Assembly: GCA_002478225.1 (NCBI GenBank)
Contig: DLMV01000017.1
Coordinates: 15,455 to 25,187 of the forward strand
Reading direction: 5' to 3'
Length of the DNA stretch: 9,733 nt
Origin: Deltaproteobacteria bacterium UBA7527
Lineage (GTDB): Bacteria; Desulfobacterota; Syntrophorhabdia; Syntrophorhabdales; Syntrophorhabdaceae
The notes under the pieces are model-generated. The model saw nothing but the letters and a program-made list of their open reading frames with translations, was not told the origin of the DNA and ran no database searches. This document shows, in pieces, positions 1 to 6,790 of this stretch. Position numbers and translations under genes: made by a program. Positions within the stretch are counted from its first letter, which is position 1. Each line of letters starts with the position of its first letter.

Positions 1-1
1 A

Positions 2-1441
2 TCCGAGAACCCCGGGAAACTGAAGATCATCGGCAGGGCAGGCGTCGGCGTCGACAACATCAACATCGAGGCGGCAAGCAAAAAAGGTATTATTGTACTT
101 AATGCGCCCACAGGCAATACCCTTGCGGCAACAGAGCTGACCCTTGGGATCATGCTCGCCGCCGCCCGCAAGATCCCCCTGGCGAACAACTCGCTGAAGG
201 CGGGAAAATGGGACAGGAAGCGTTTCCTCGGCATAGAGCTCTACAACAAGACCCTGGGTATCGTCGGCCTTGGCAGAATAGGGAGCAACGTCGCCATCAG
301 GGCAAAAAGCTTCGGCATGAAGGTGATCGCATACGACCCGTACATCAAGAAAAGCAAGGCCGATTCCCTCGGTGTAACGCTCTACGAGAACCTGGAAGAC
401 CTTCTGAAAGAGGTTGACGTCATAACGTTCCACACACCGCTCACGAACACCACGAAGAATATGATCACGGCAAAAGAGATCTCCCTCATGAAAGATAATG
501 TCATCTTCGTCAATTGCGCGAGGGGCGGGATCGTTAACGAAAATGATCTCTATGAGGCCCTCAGATCGGGCAAGGTCTTTGCCGCCGGCGTGGACGTCTT
601 TGAAAAAGAACCACCGGAAAGCAACAAGCTCCTTGAGCTTGAGAACGCCTTTGCCACGCCGCACATAGGAGCAAATACCATGGAAGGCCAGGAGGCTGTC
701 TCTGTCATCGTTTCCGAGCAGGTCCTCAACGCGCTCCACGGCCGCCCATACCTCAACGCCGTCAACATCCCCTTTATGAAGTCCCAGCTCCCTGAGCACA
801 TGCAGCGATACTTCAACCTGACGGAAAAGATGGGAAAGCTCGCCGCACAGATCACCAAGGGGAGGGCCGAGAAGATCACCATTACCATGGTCGGGAAGAA
901 TTTTGAAGAAGACCTCTGCGAACGGAAGTTCGACGTCCCATTCAGCTATCAGCCCTTCACCATCGCCGGTCTGAAAGGCTTCCTGGAGGTAAGCCTGAAG
1001 GAATCCGTCACCCACATCAACGCGCCGTACATCGCGAAGGACAGGAATATCATCGTCGAGGAATCGAAGACGGATCAGTTCGATAAGTTCAACGACCTCG
1101 TGATCTTTGTCATCAAGACAGACAGGGAGGAAACGAGCATCGCAGGCACCGTCTTTCCCGATAAGCTGGGGAGGATCGTCCTTCTCGACAGGTTCCACCT
1201 TGACGTCGTGCCTGAGGGAAGCTTCCTCCATTTCAGGATCTTCGACCGCCCTGGGATCATAGGCAAGGTCGCTACGATCCTCGGCGACCATCATATCAAT
1301 ATTGCAGGATTCGGCCTGTCCCGCCAGAAGACCGGGGAGGAGGTTGCCTTTGTCTCCGTCGATGACCCCGTCGGGCAAGGCGTGCTCGATGAGATATTGA
1401 GGATAGACGGAATGATCGAGGCAAAGGCGATCGACCTGTAA
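2..1441 (+). CDS. serA: D-3-phosphoglycerate dehydrogenase, 5'-truncated by window edge
   Basis: This enzyme oxidises 3-phosphoglycerate to 3-phosphohydroxypyruvate with NAD, the first step of serine synthesis, in the cytosol. The frame is open from base 2, giving 479 residues. The family with ASB and ACT domains is usually about 525 residues, so roughly 45-50 N-terminal residues lie outside the window. In partial numbering, the substrate-domain motif GRAGVGVDNI is at 11-20, the Rossmann motif GLGRIG at 89-94, and the catalytic Arg, Glu and His at about R174 (NCARGGIVNE), E203 (FEKEPPE) and H221 (TPHIGANT). An intervening (ASB-type) domain follows, then a C-terminal ACT domain from about residue 408 (FRIFDRPGIIGKVATIL), which in this family binds serine for feedback control. 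The gene ends in TAA, 66 bases before ftsH. Related 2-hydroxyacid dehydrogenases lack this C-terminal architecture, so the assignment is firm. Confidence 0.96.
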   Translation, partial: SENPGKLKIIGRAGVGVDNINIEAASKKGIIVLNAPTGNTLAATELTLGIMLAAARKIPLANNSLKAGKWDRKRFLGIELYNKTLGIVGLGRIGSNVAIRAKSFGMKVIAYDPYIKKSKADSLGVTLYENLEDLLKEVDVITFHTPLTNTTKNMITAKEISLMKDNVIFVNCARGGIVNENDLYEALRSGKVFAAGVDVFEKEPPESNKLLELENAFATPHIGANTMEGQEAVSVIVSEQVLNALHGRPYLNAVNIPFMKSQLPEHMQRYFNLTEKMGKLAAQITKGRAEKITITMVGKNFEEDLCERKFDVPFSYQPFTIAGLKGFLEVSLKESVTHINAPYIAKDRNIIVEESKTDQFDKFNDLVIFVIKTDREETSIAGTVFPDKLGRIVLLDRFHLDVVPEGSFLHFRIFDRPGIIGKVATILGDHHINIAGFGLSRQKTGEEVAFVSVDDPVGQGVLDEILRIDGMIEAKAIDL

Positions 1442-1472
1442 TCGCGGTCAACCGCCCCTCTTCAAAAACATG

Positions 1473-1501
1473 TTTCCAAAAAAACATAATTTTGATACAC
1501 T
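1473..1501 (+). promoter_or_regulatory. Possible sigma-70-like promoter immediately before ftsH
   Basis: TTTCCA (1473-1478) and TACACT (1496-1501) each match 4 of 6 consensus bases and are 17 bases apart. If used, transcription would begin about 1508, on the A of the ftsH start codon. A 10-base palindrome AAACATGTTT lies at 1466-1475. Matches this weak are common by chance. The site is listed because ftsH has no visible ribosome-binding site. Confidence 0.22.
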
Positions 1502-1507
1502 GTAACT

Positions 1508-3433
1508 ATGCGAAAGACAAGAGGGAAGACAATTAAGGAAAAAGGCAAGAGCAAGGACATCTTTCTCGAGATAAAAGGGAAGAACAAAGATAAGGAGAAA
1601 AAGACAAGGGGATTCACCCTTCTCTATTTCATCATCGCCTTTATTGCCATCGTTGTCATCAACAGCTATTTCTTCAAGGCAGAGGTAAAGACCGTACAGT
1701 ACAGCGAATTCAAAGAACTGATAACCAAGGGGAAGGTAAGCGACCTCGTCATCAATACCGAAACGATCCAGGGCACCCTCACCCTTGAGGATGGAAAGAA
1801 AACAAAATTCCTCACGAGCAGGGTTGAGGATCCGGACCTTGTAAAGGACCTGCAGAAGAGCAATATCAAATTCACCGGTCAGTATGAGAACAAGTTCATT
1901 AAGGCGATCATCGCATGGGTGCTTCCTTTCGCCATCATCATACTCATCTGGAACCTGCTTATGAGGAAGATGGGCGGGGCGCCGTCAAGCGTCCTCAACT
2001 TCGGCAAGAGCAGGGGCAAGATATACGGCGAGGATGAGATCAAGATCACCTTTGATGACGTGGCAGGGGTCGACGAGGCGAAAGAGGAGCTTAAAGAGAT
2101 CATCGAGTACCTTGAGTACCCGCAAAAATTTCTTGATATCGGCGGCAAGATACCGAAAGGGATCCTCCTCGTCGGACCCCCGGGGACCGGCAAGACCCTT
2201 CTCGCCAAAGCCGTTGCGGGCGAGGCGAAGGTTCCCTTCTTCAGCATGAGCGGCTCGGATTTCGTCGAAATGTTCGTGGGTGTCGGCGCTTCACGCGTCA
2301 GGGACCTTTTTGCGCAGGCGCAGGAAAAATCGCCCTGCATCATCTTCATCGACGAGCTTGACGCCCTTGGAAAGGCGCGGGGTATGAACCCCCTTTCCTC
2401 TCATGATGAACGTGAACAAACGCTCAACCAGCTCCTCTCAGAGATGGACGGCTTTGACACCAAGACCGGCGTCATCATAGTGGGGGCAACGAACAGACCG
2501 GAGATCCTCGATCCTGCGCTCCTGCGCCCCGGCAGGTTTGACCGGCATATCCTCGTAGACAGACCCGATATCAAAGGCAGGGAGGAGATACTGAAGGTGC
2601 ACGTCCGCGGCGTCAAGATGGCCAGGAATGTTGATCTGAAGGTCATTGCCGCGCGTACGCCCGGCTTTGTGGGAGCAGACCTTGCAAATTTGGTCAATGA
2701 GGCTGCGCTTCTTTCGGCGCGGAAAGGCAGGACCTCGGTAGGCATGGAGGAATTCGAAGAGGCCATCGACAGGGTAGTGGCCGGGCTTGAAAAAAAGAAA
2801 AGGGTCATGAGCAAGCGCGAGAAGGAGATCGTTGCGTATCACGAGACAGGCCACGCTCTGATGGCGGAATTCCTTGTAACAACAGACCCGGTGCATAAGA
2901 TATCGATCATACCGCGAGGCATTGCCGCCCTCGGATATACTTTGCAGCTCCCAACAGAAGACAGGTATCTCATGACGCGGCAGGAACTCCTCGACCGCCT
3001 CTGCGTTCTGCTCGGCGGAAGGGTGGCGGAGGAGATAGTCTTTGAAGAGATCTCGACCGGTGCTCAGAACGATCTCGCACGTGCGACGGATATCGCAAAA
3101 TCAATGGTAAAAGAATACGGGATGAGCGAAAAGCTGGGGCATATGACGTTTGAAAAAGAGCGAAGACCGCTTTTTCTGGATATCGCCCCATCCCTTGGAG
3201 GGAAGGATTACAGCGAAGCGACCGCAAAGGAGATCGATGGGGAAGTAAAGAGGATCATCGAAGAGTCTTACACCAGGGTAAAGAACCTTCTTACTGAAAA
3301 AAGGGCGGTCATGGAAAGGGTTGCCCGGACGCTGCTCGACAAAGAATCTATTGACGGGGAAGAGCTGAGGACTCTATTAAAGGAGAACGGGAAAAAGGAT
3401 GAGACCAACGAACCTGGAGAAAAAGCAGATTGA
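1508..3433 (+). CDS. ftsH: ATP-dependent zinc metalloprotease FtsH
   Basis: FtsH is a membrane-anchored hexameric AAA+ protease that degrades unassembled membrane proteins and some short-lived cytosolic regulators. All domains are visible in the 641 residues. There is a cytosolic Lys/Arg-rich leader (1-35, 15 basic residues), TM1 about 36-56, an extracytoplasmic domain 57-128, and TM2 about 129-152. The AAA+ module has Walker A GPPGTGKT 223-230, pore loop FVG 256-258, Walker B IIFIDELD 278-285, and a second region of homology (327-346) with arginine fingers R340 and R343. The protease domain has HETGH 445-449 (zinc His445 and His449, catalytic Glu446) and likely third zinc ligand Asp522. The C-terminus is charged. 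ATG 1508 is the only usable start: a TGA lies in frame at 1493-1495 and no ATG, GTG or TTG occurs before TM1. No Shine-Dalgarno sequence precedes it, and the basic leader is longer than is common in the family. The end overlaps the next gene by 35 bases, suggesting translational coupling. Confidence 0.98.
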   Translation: MRKTRGKTIKEKGKSKDIFLEIKGKNKDKEKKTRGFTLLYFIIAFIAIVVINSYFFKAEVKTVQYSEFKELITKGKVSDLVINTETIQGTLTLEDGKKTKFLTSRVEDPDLVKDLQKSNIKFTGQYENKFIKAIIAWVLPFAIIILIWNLLMRKMGGAPSSVLNFGKSRGKIYGEDEIKITFDDVAGVDEAKEELKEIIEYLEYPQKFLDIGGKIPKGILLVGPPGTGKTLLAKAVAGEAKVPFFSMSGSDFVEMFVGVGASRVRDLFAQAQEKSPCIIFIDELDALGKARGMNPLSSHDEREQTLNQLLSEMDGFDTKTGVIIVGATNRPEILDPALLRPGRFDRHILVDRPDIKGREEILKVHVRGVKMARNVDLKVIAARTPGFVGADLANLVNEAALLSARKGRTSVGMEEFEEAIDRVVAGLEKKKRVMSKREKEIVAYHETGHALMAEFLVTTDPVHKISIIPRGIAALGYTLQLPTEDRYLMTRQELLDRLCVLLGGRVAEEIVFEEISTGAQNDLARATDIAKSMVKEYGMSEKLGHMTFEKERRPLFLDIAPSLGGKDYSEATAKEIDGEVKRIIEESYTRVKNLLTEKRAVMERVARTLLDKESIDGEELRTLLKENGKKDETNEPGEKAD

Positions 3434-4292
3434 CCTCGTAAAGGAATCGATCTGCGTATACGAAAAATGCATGGAATGCAGAGGGCTCTTTAATGCCGGG
3501 CAGCTTGGCTTCACAAACATTGAAGATTTTGTTGACGACAGAGGGAAAAGCTGCCTCTACCGCCTCAAGGAGATGTGCCATGAGCTTTTCAGGAACTCTG
3601 ACGACGCCGGCTACAGGGAAAAATTATACGATATAACTGTCGGATACATATTCCACGAAGCGATGAAGATGAGAGAAAACCTTTACCAGCTTGAGTATTA
3701 CAAGCCGCATTGCGATATCGCCTTCCACAACCTCACCGAGAAGGAGAGGAAGGTCGTCCATGAAATAAGCATCATGATCAAAAAGGCCGAGGTAAGGCTC
3801 AGAGAAGGCCTCAAGGAGACGAGGACGCTCCTCAACGAGCTAGTCGGGCAGCTCAGGGACCTGATCATTGCATACCGCAGCAACTACCTGCTGCCTCGCT
3901 TTATCTTCGAAAACGAGAAATCGCTCGTCAGGATATACGGCAAAAAGGGGTTCAGAGAGCTTCTCGGCGCAATGTATAAGGACGGGAGGCTGCTCCTCTA
4001 CTTCAACGCAGCCCAGAGTTACCTTGAAAGCGAGTATTATGAAATCGCTCGCAAGTTGTTTCAAAAGATCACAAGACTTGACAGCAAGAACAGGGAGGCA
4101 TTATTTTTATACCGTTATGCATCGGCGTTTAATTTTTACTTCAAGAACATGTTCACGAAGGCCATGATGTTTGCTGAAATAGCCCTGTCCATGAATATAG
4201 ACGATGCAATGAAAAAACATTACAGGGAGGCTTTGCACAAACTGTTGACCGACCTTAAAGGGGAGATCAAGAAGAAGAAAAAGAAAGCGTGA
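3399..4292 (+). CDS. Unrecognised helical protein with TPR-like C-terminal half
   Basis: I do not recognise this 297-residue protein. No signal peptide or membrane segment is visible, so it is probably cytosolic. The sequence looks almost wholly alpha-helical. The N-terminal third has a CxxC (C24, C27) plus C52, C60 and H61, which could bind a metal, though nothing proves it. A charged, coiled-coil-like stretch spans about 112-160. Residues about 197-265 (LLLYFNAAQSYLE, YEIARKLFQKITRLD, then AMMFAEIALSM) have the spacing of two tetratricopeptide-type helical hairpins, a protein-interaction fold. The C-terminus is a run of lysines (291-296). ATG 3399 lies inside ftsH in another frame, with AGGAG at 3381-3385, 13 bases upstream, so it is probably translated by coupling with ftsH. 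FmdB follows after 14 bases. A role alongside FtsH, such as adaptor or substrate recognition, is only a guess from position. Confidence 0.85.
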   Translation: MRPTNLEKKQIDLVKESICVYEKCMECRGLFNAGQLGFTNIEDFVDDRGKSCLYRLKEMCHELFRNSDDAGYREKLYDITVGYIFHEAMKMRENLYQLEYYKPHCDIAFHNLTEKERKVVHEISIMIKKAEVRLREGLKETRTLLNELVGQLRDLIIAYRSNYLLPRFIFENEKSLVRIYGKKGFRELLGAMYKDGRLLLYFNAAQSYLESEYYEIARKLFQKITRLDSKNREALFLYRYASAFNFYFKNMFTKAMMFAEIALSMNIDDAMKKHYREALHKLLTDLKGEIKKKKKKA

Positions 4293-4306
4293 GGAGGAGA
4301 TAGCAA

Positions 4307-4528
4307 ATGCCTATATACGAATTTACCTGCGACAAGTGCGGCAAGGATTTCGAAATGCTGATCTTCAAGAACGATGAGCCTGTATGTCCTGCCTGCGGAT
4401 CAAAAAATCCTGCCAGAAAGATGTCGTCCTTTGGATTTTCCGTCGGCTACAAATTCAAATCATCTTCATCGGGCACAGGTTCTTCCTGTGCAACCTGCGG
4501 CTCCTCAAACTGCTCAAGCTGCTCGTAA
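4307..4528 (+). CDS. FmdB-family zinc-ribbon protein
   Basis: A 73-residue protein that begins MPIYEFTCDKCGKDFE, the hallmark of the FmdB/CxxC_CXXC_SSSS regulatory-protein family. Two CxxC pairs (C8/C11 and C27/C30) should form one zinc ribbon. A Ser/Gly-rich linker (52-60) leads to a second four-cysteine cluster at the extreme C-terminus (C61, C64, C69, C72). The family was named after a putative regulator in a formamidase operon, but its biochemical role is unsettled. The start is supported by GGAGGAGA at 4293-4300, which directly follows the stop of the preceding gene, so co-transcription with the ftsH group is likely. It ends 45 bases before tilS, and the repeat arm at 4541 begins shortly after its stop. 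Confidence 0.9.
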   Translation: MPIYEFTCDKCGKDFEMLIFKNDEPVCPACGSKNPARKMSSFGFSVGYKFKSSSSGTGSSCATCGSSNCSSCS

Positions 4529-4540
4529 AATGAACGTTAC

Positions 4541-4604
4541 GGGTTGCGGGTTGCGGTTTTTTTGTGAGGTCTTATGACTCGCAACCTGCAACACGCAACC
4601 TGCA
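4541..4604 (+). repeat. Inverted 7-base-period repeat around the tilS start
   Basis: The left arm is two tandem copies of GGGTTGC (4541-4554) plus GG. The right arm is GCAACCT, GCAACAC, GCAACCT (4581-4601) plus GCA. The right arm is a degenerate reverse complement of the left: aligning 4539-4556 against 4579-4596 gives about 14 of 18 pairings. The single-stranded interval between them contains T7 (4557-4563), the sequence GAGGT (4566-4570) and the tilS ATG (4574). The right arm is therefore also coding, for the first residues of TilS. The unit length of 7 matches repeats in three other gaps of this window, although the unit sequence differs. Confidence 0.75.
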
Positions 4605-5995
4605 GCAATAGCCTGGTCAAGAAAGTCATCCAAATCATCAGGAAGGAAGGTCTTATCGGGGAAGGCGACAACGTACTCCTCGGGGCATCAGGCGGGGTAG
4701 ATTCGACCGTCCTGCTCTTCGTTCTGCTGGAGATCGCACGGCAGATCCCCTTCAAGCTGTACATTGCCCATATCAACCACGCGCTGCGCGGAGCGGAATC
4801 AGAGAGAGATGAAGATTTTGTGAAGGATCTTGCCCGCAGTTTTTCCCTCCCCCTGCATACTAAAAAAGTTGATGTGAAAGGATTCGCGTCTGCCTCCGGC
4901 CTATCATTGCAGCATGCCGGCAGGGAACTTCGGTATGCCTTCTTCAACGATATAGCCAAAGCATATCACTGTAATAAGATAGCCATCGCTCATACCCTCG
5001 ATGACCAGGTGGAGACCTTTCTCCTGAGGATCATCAAAGGCACGGGGGTACGCGGGCTCTCCTCTATCCCTATCAGGCGGGGGCCCATCATAAGGCCGTT
5101 CCTCACTATACGCAGGTCTGAGATCGAGGAATATGCACGGCAAAAAGAGGTGCCTTTTGTCACCGATTCTTCGAACGAAAAGATCATATATGAGAGAAAT
5201 TTCATTCGCAGAGAGGTCATCCCGGCCATGGAAAGATTGAACCCTGCCCTGAAAGAAAAGATATTTTCGCTGCTTCAGGACATGACTGAGATCAACCGAA
5301 TCTTTGACGAGAGAGCGAAAGCGTTTATCCTCCAGGAAAAACATGACCGTGGCCAGGAAATCTCCTTCAACATAACCGCACTGATGAATATGGATGAAGA
5401 GACAAGGTTCAGGGTCCTGTCCGATACGCTCTCTTCCATAGAACCGCGGTTCATCCCTTTAAGACAGCATATCCTTTCGATAGAGAAGATCATGAGGGCG
5501 AAGAAACCGAATCTGAGCGTTATCCTCCCTCATGACCTGAAGGTAAAAAAGGTTTATGCAGCCCTGGTATTTACGCAGAAACCATTGCGCCTGCCCTCAA
5601 CGGATCAAGTCCCTGTCACGATCGGCAAAAATATCCTGGGATCCTTCGGCATCCTTCTTAACATCAGGGTACAAAAGAGAACATCCTTCACCCGGCTGCG
5701 GGATCATAACGTTGCCTTTCTCGACAGGGAAAAGGTCGGCAATATCTCTGTCAGAACGTTCCGCACAGGCGACCGATTCGTCCCGCTCGGCATGGACAAG
5801 CCTGTCAAGCTGAAGGATTTCTTCATCTCCCGCAAGATCCCAAAAGAGGAGAGGAGGCTTATCCCGCTTCTCATCTCTGGTAATGATATCATCTGGGTCA
5901 TCGGTCACAGGATCGATGACAGGTACAAGGTAACCGAGAAGACACGGGAGATCCTGAGGGTTACCGCCGCTCCCCTGCAGGTGATAAGCAAATAG
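4574..5995 (+). CDS. tilS: tRNA(Ile)-lysidine synthase
   Basis: TilS uses ATP and lysine to convert the wobble cytidine of tRNA-Ile(CAU) to lysidine, so that it reads AUA and is charged with isoleucine. The 473 residues contain the PP-loop ATP-binding motif SGGVDS (39-44), the downstream family motif IAHTLDDQVETFLLR, a central helical domain, and a typical C-terminal domain with FRTGDRFVPLGM and KLKDFFISRKIP. The length fits full-size TilS. The start is ATG 4574: TGA at 4565-4567 closes the frame upstream, and GAGGT at 4566-4570 lies 3 bases before the ATG. The first roughly 12 residues (MTRNLQHATCSN) come from a 7-base-period repeat, and recognisable TilS sequence starts near LVKKVIQIIRKEGLI. 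The N-terminus thus looks extended or rewritten by the repeat. The gene is probably read with the ftsH group unless the hairpin or T-run stops transcription. Confidence 0.96.
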   Translation: MTRNLQHATCSNSLVKKVIQIIRKEGLIGEGDNVLLGASGGVDSTVLLFVLLEIARQIPFKLYIAHINHALRGAESERDEDFVKDLARSFSLPLHTKKVDVKGFASASGLSLQHAGRELRYAFFNDIAKAYHCNKIAIAHTLDDQVETFLLRIIKGTGVRGLSSIPIRRGPIIRPFLTIRRSEIEEYARQKEVPFVTDSSNEKIIYERNFIRREVIPAMERLNPALKEKIFSLLQDMTEINRIFDERAKAFILQEKHDRGQEISFNITALMNMDEETRFRVLSDTLSSIEPRFIPLRQHILSIEKIMRAKKPNLSVILPHDLKVKKVYAALVFTQKPLRLPSTDQVPVTIGKNILGSFGILLNIRVQKRTSFTRLRDHNVAFLDREKVGNISVRTFRTGDRFVPLGMDKPVKLKDFFISRKIPKEERRLIPLLISGNDIIWVIGHRIDDRYKVTEKTREILRVTAAPLQVISK

Positions 5996-6001
5996 ACAAT
6001 C

Positions 6002-6104
6002 GCTGATGGCTGATGGCAAACCAGACGCTGGATGCTCGATGCTGGATAGTTATCACGTAAGGTATGAGTGGAAGAAGCAAGGAACGAGGTACGAGGGGTG
6101 AGAT
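6002..6104 (+). repeat. Cluster of three degenerate 7-base tandem repeats
   Basis: The tilS-to-6229 gap contains GCTGATG twice in tandem (6002-6015). It then has GCTGGAT, GCTCGAT and GCTGGAT in tandem (6027-6047), and ACGAGGT followed by ACGAGGG (6084-6097) and a more diverged GTGAGAT (6098-6104). All three sets keep a 7-base step, although their units are unrelated or only partly related. No ORF or structured RNA is evident in the stretch. The remainder of the gap (6105-6168) shows nothing I can name beyond a 5-base hairpin near 6109-6124. Confidence 0.65.
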
Positions 6105-6168
6105 ACAAGAAGCATCTTGGCTTCGATGGATCATGAGGACATGGTTGTTTACAAGTGCAACATTTCGG

Positions 6169-6198
6169 TTGACATTCGATCATCGATTATCGGATATT
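6169..6198 (+). promoter_or_regulatory. Likely sigma-70-type promoter with an internal palindrome
   Basis: A perfect -35 hexamer TTGACA lies at 6169-6174. The best-spaced -10 is GATATT (6193-6198, 18-base spacer, 4 of 6). TATTAT (6195-6200) matches 5 of 6 but leaves a 20-base spacer. Between the hexamers is CGATCATCGATTATCG (6177-6192), a 16-base palindrome with 7 of 8 base pairs intact, positioned as an operator would be. It would drive the pyruvate-kinase-C-like gene and the aminotransferase with a leader of about 25 bases. Confidence 0.45.
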
Positions 6199-6228
6199 AT
6201 TTTCTTATTGAATATCAATTGTTCATGA

Positions 6229-6789
6229 GTGATTATGATGCTACACGAAGAAGCCGGCAAAGAAAATACTGAAGAAACCCTGGAAATAGCATTCGAGTAC
6301 GCTGTTAAGAATAATATCAAGGATATTGTTGTGGCCTCAACGTGGGGCGAGACTGCTGAGAAGATCGCAGAAAAATACGATGTGAAGGATTTTAATATCG
6401 TTGTGGTCACGCACAACGCTGGTTTCGGGGAGGAAGGCAAACAGGAATTTCCCTTCGGATTGAGACAGAAACTGATGGCAGACGGCATTAAGGTCCATAC
6501 AGGGACAATGGTGCTGAGAAACCTTGGCACAGCGATCCGCGAGCTGACCGGCTACTCCGAACAGAACCTTGTGGCAAACACGCTGAGGATGTTCTGCCAG
6601 GGCGTTAAGGTGTGCGTGGAGATCGTCGCCATGGCGGCAGATGCGGGGCTTATACCCTTCTCCGATGTTGTCGCCATCGGGGGAACAGGACGCGGCGCGG
6701 ATACGGCATGTCTGATAAAGGCTAACTCTTCGAACAATTTCTTCAAGATCAAGGTACGGGAGATCATCATTAAGCCAAAGGAGTTTTAA
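6229..6789 (+). CDS. Stand-alone pyruvate kinase C-terminal (alpha/beta) domain protein
   Basis: This protein of up to 186 residues resembles the C-terminal regulatory domain of pyruvate kinase without the catalytic barrel. The N-terminal GKENTEETLEIAFEYA and IKDIVVASTWGETAEKIAEKY are typical of this domain, and the later GLIPFSDVVAIGGTGRGADTACLIKA resembles the family's terminal strand-loop. Such free-standing proteins occur in many bacteria and archaea, but their function is not established, and no pyruvate kinase activity should be inferred. The outermost start is GTG 6229. ATG 6235 or ATG 6238 are equally possible and put the initiator 5-7 residues before GKENT. None has a good Shine-Dalgarno sequence. 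The stop is 1 base from the following aminotransferase, so the two are very probably co-transcribed. Confidence 0.88.
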   Translation: MIMMLHEEAGKENTEETLEIAFEYAVKNNIKDIVVASTWGETAEKIAEKYDVKDFNIVVVTHNAGFGEEGKQEFPFGLRQKLMADGIKVHTGTMVLRNLGTAIRELTGYSEQNLVANTLRMFCQGVKVCVEIVAMAADAGLIPFSDVVAIGGTGRGADTACLIKANSSNNFFKIKVREIIIKPKEF

Positions 6790-6790
6790 T

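Noticed and set aside
1442..1465. Possible terminator after serA (GCGG-TCAA-CCGC)
   Set aside because: The stem is only 4 base pairs and is followed by CCTCTTC, with no T-tract.
4557..4563. T7 run as a terminator after the FmdB gene
   Set aside because: The complementary arm lies downstream, not upstream, so no stem forms before the T-run.
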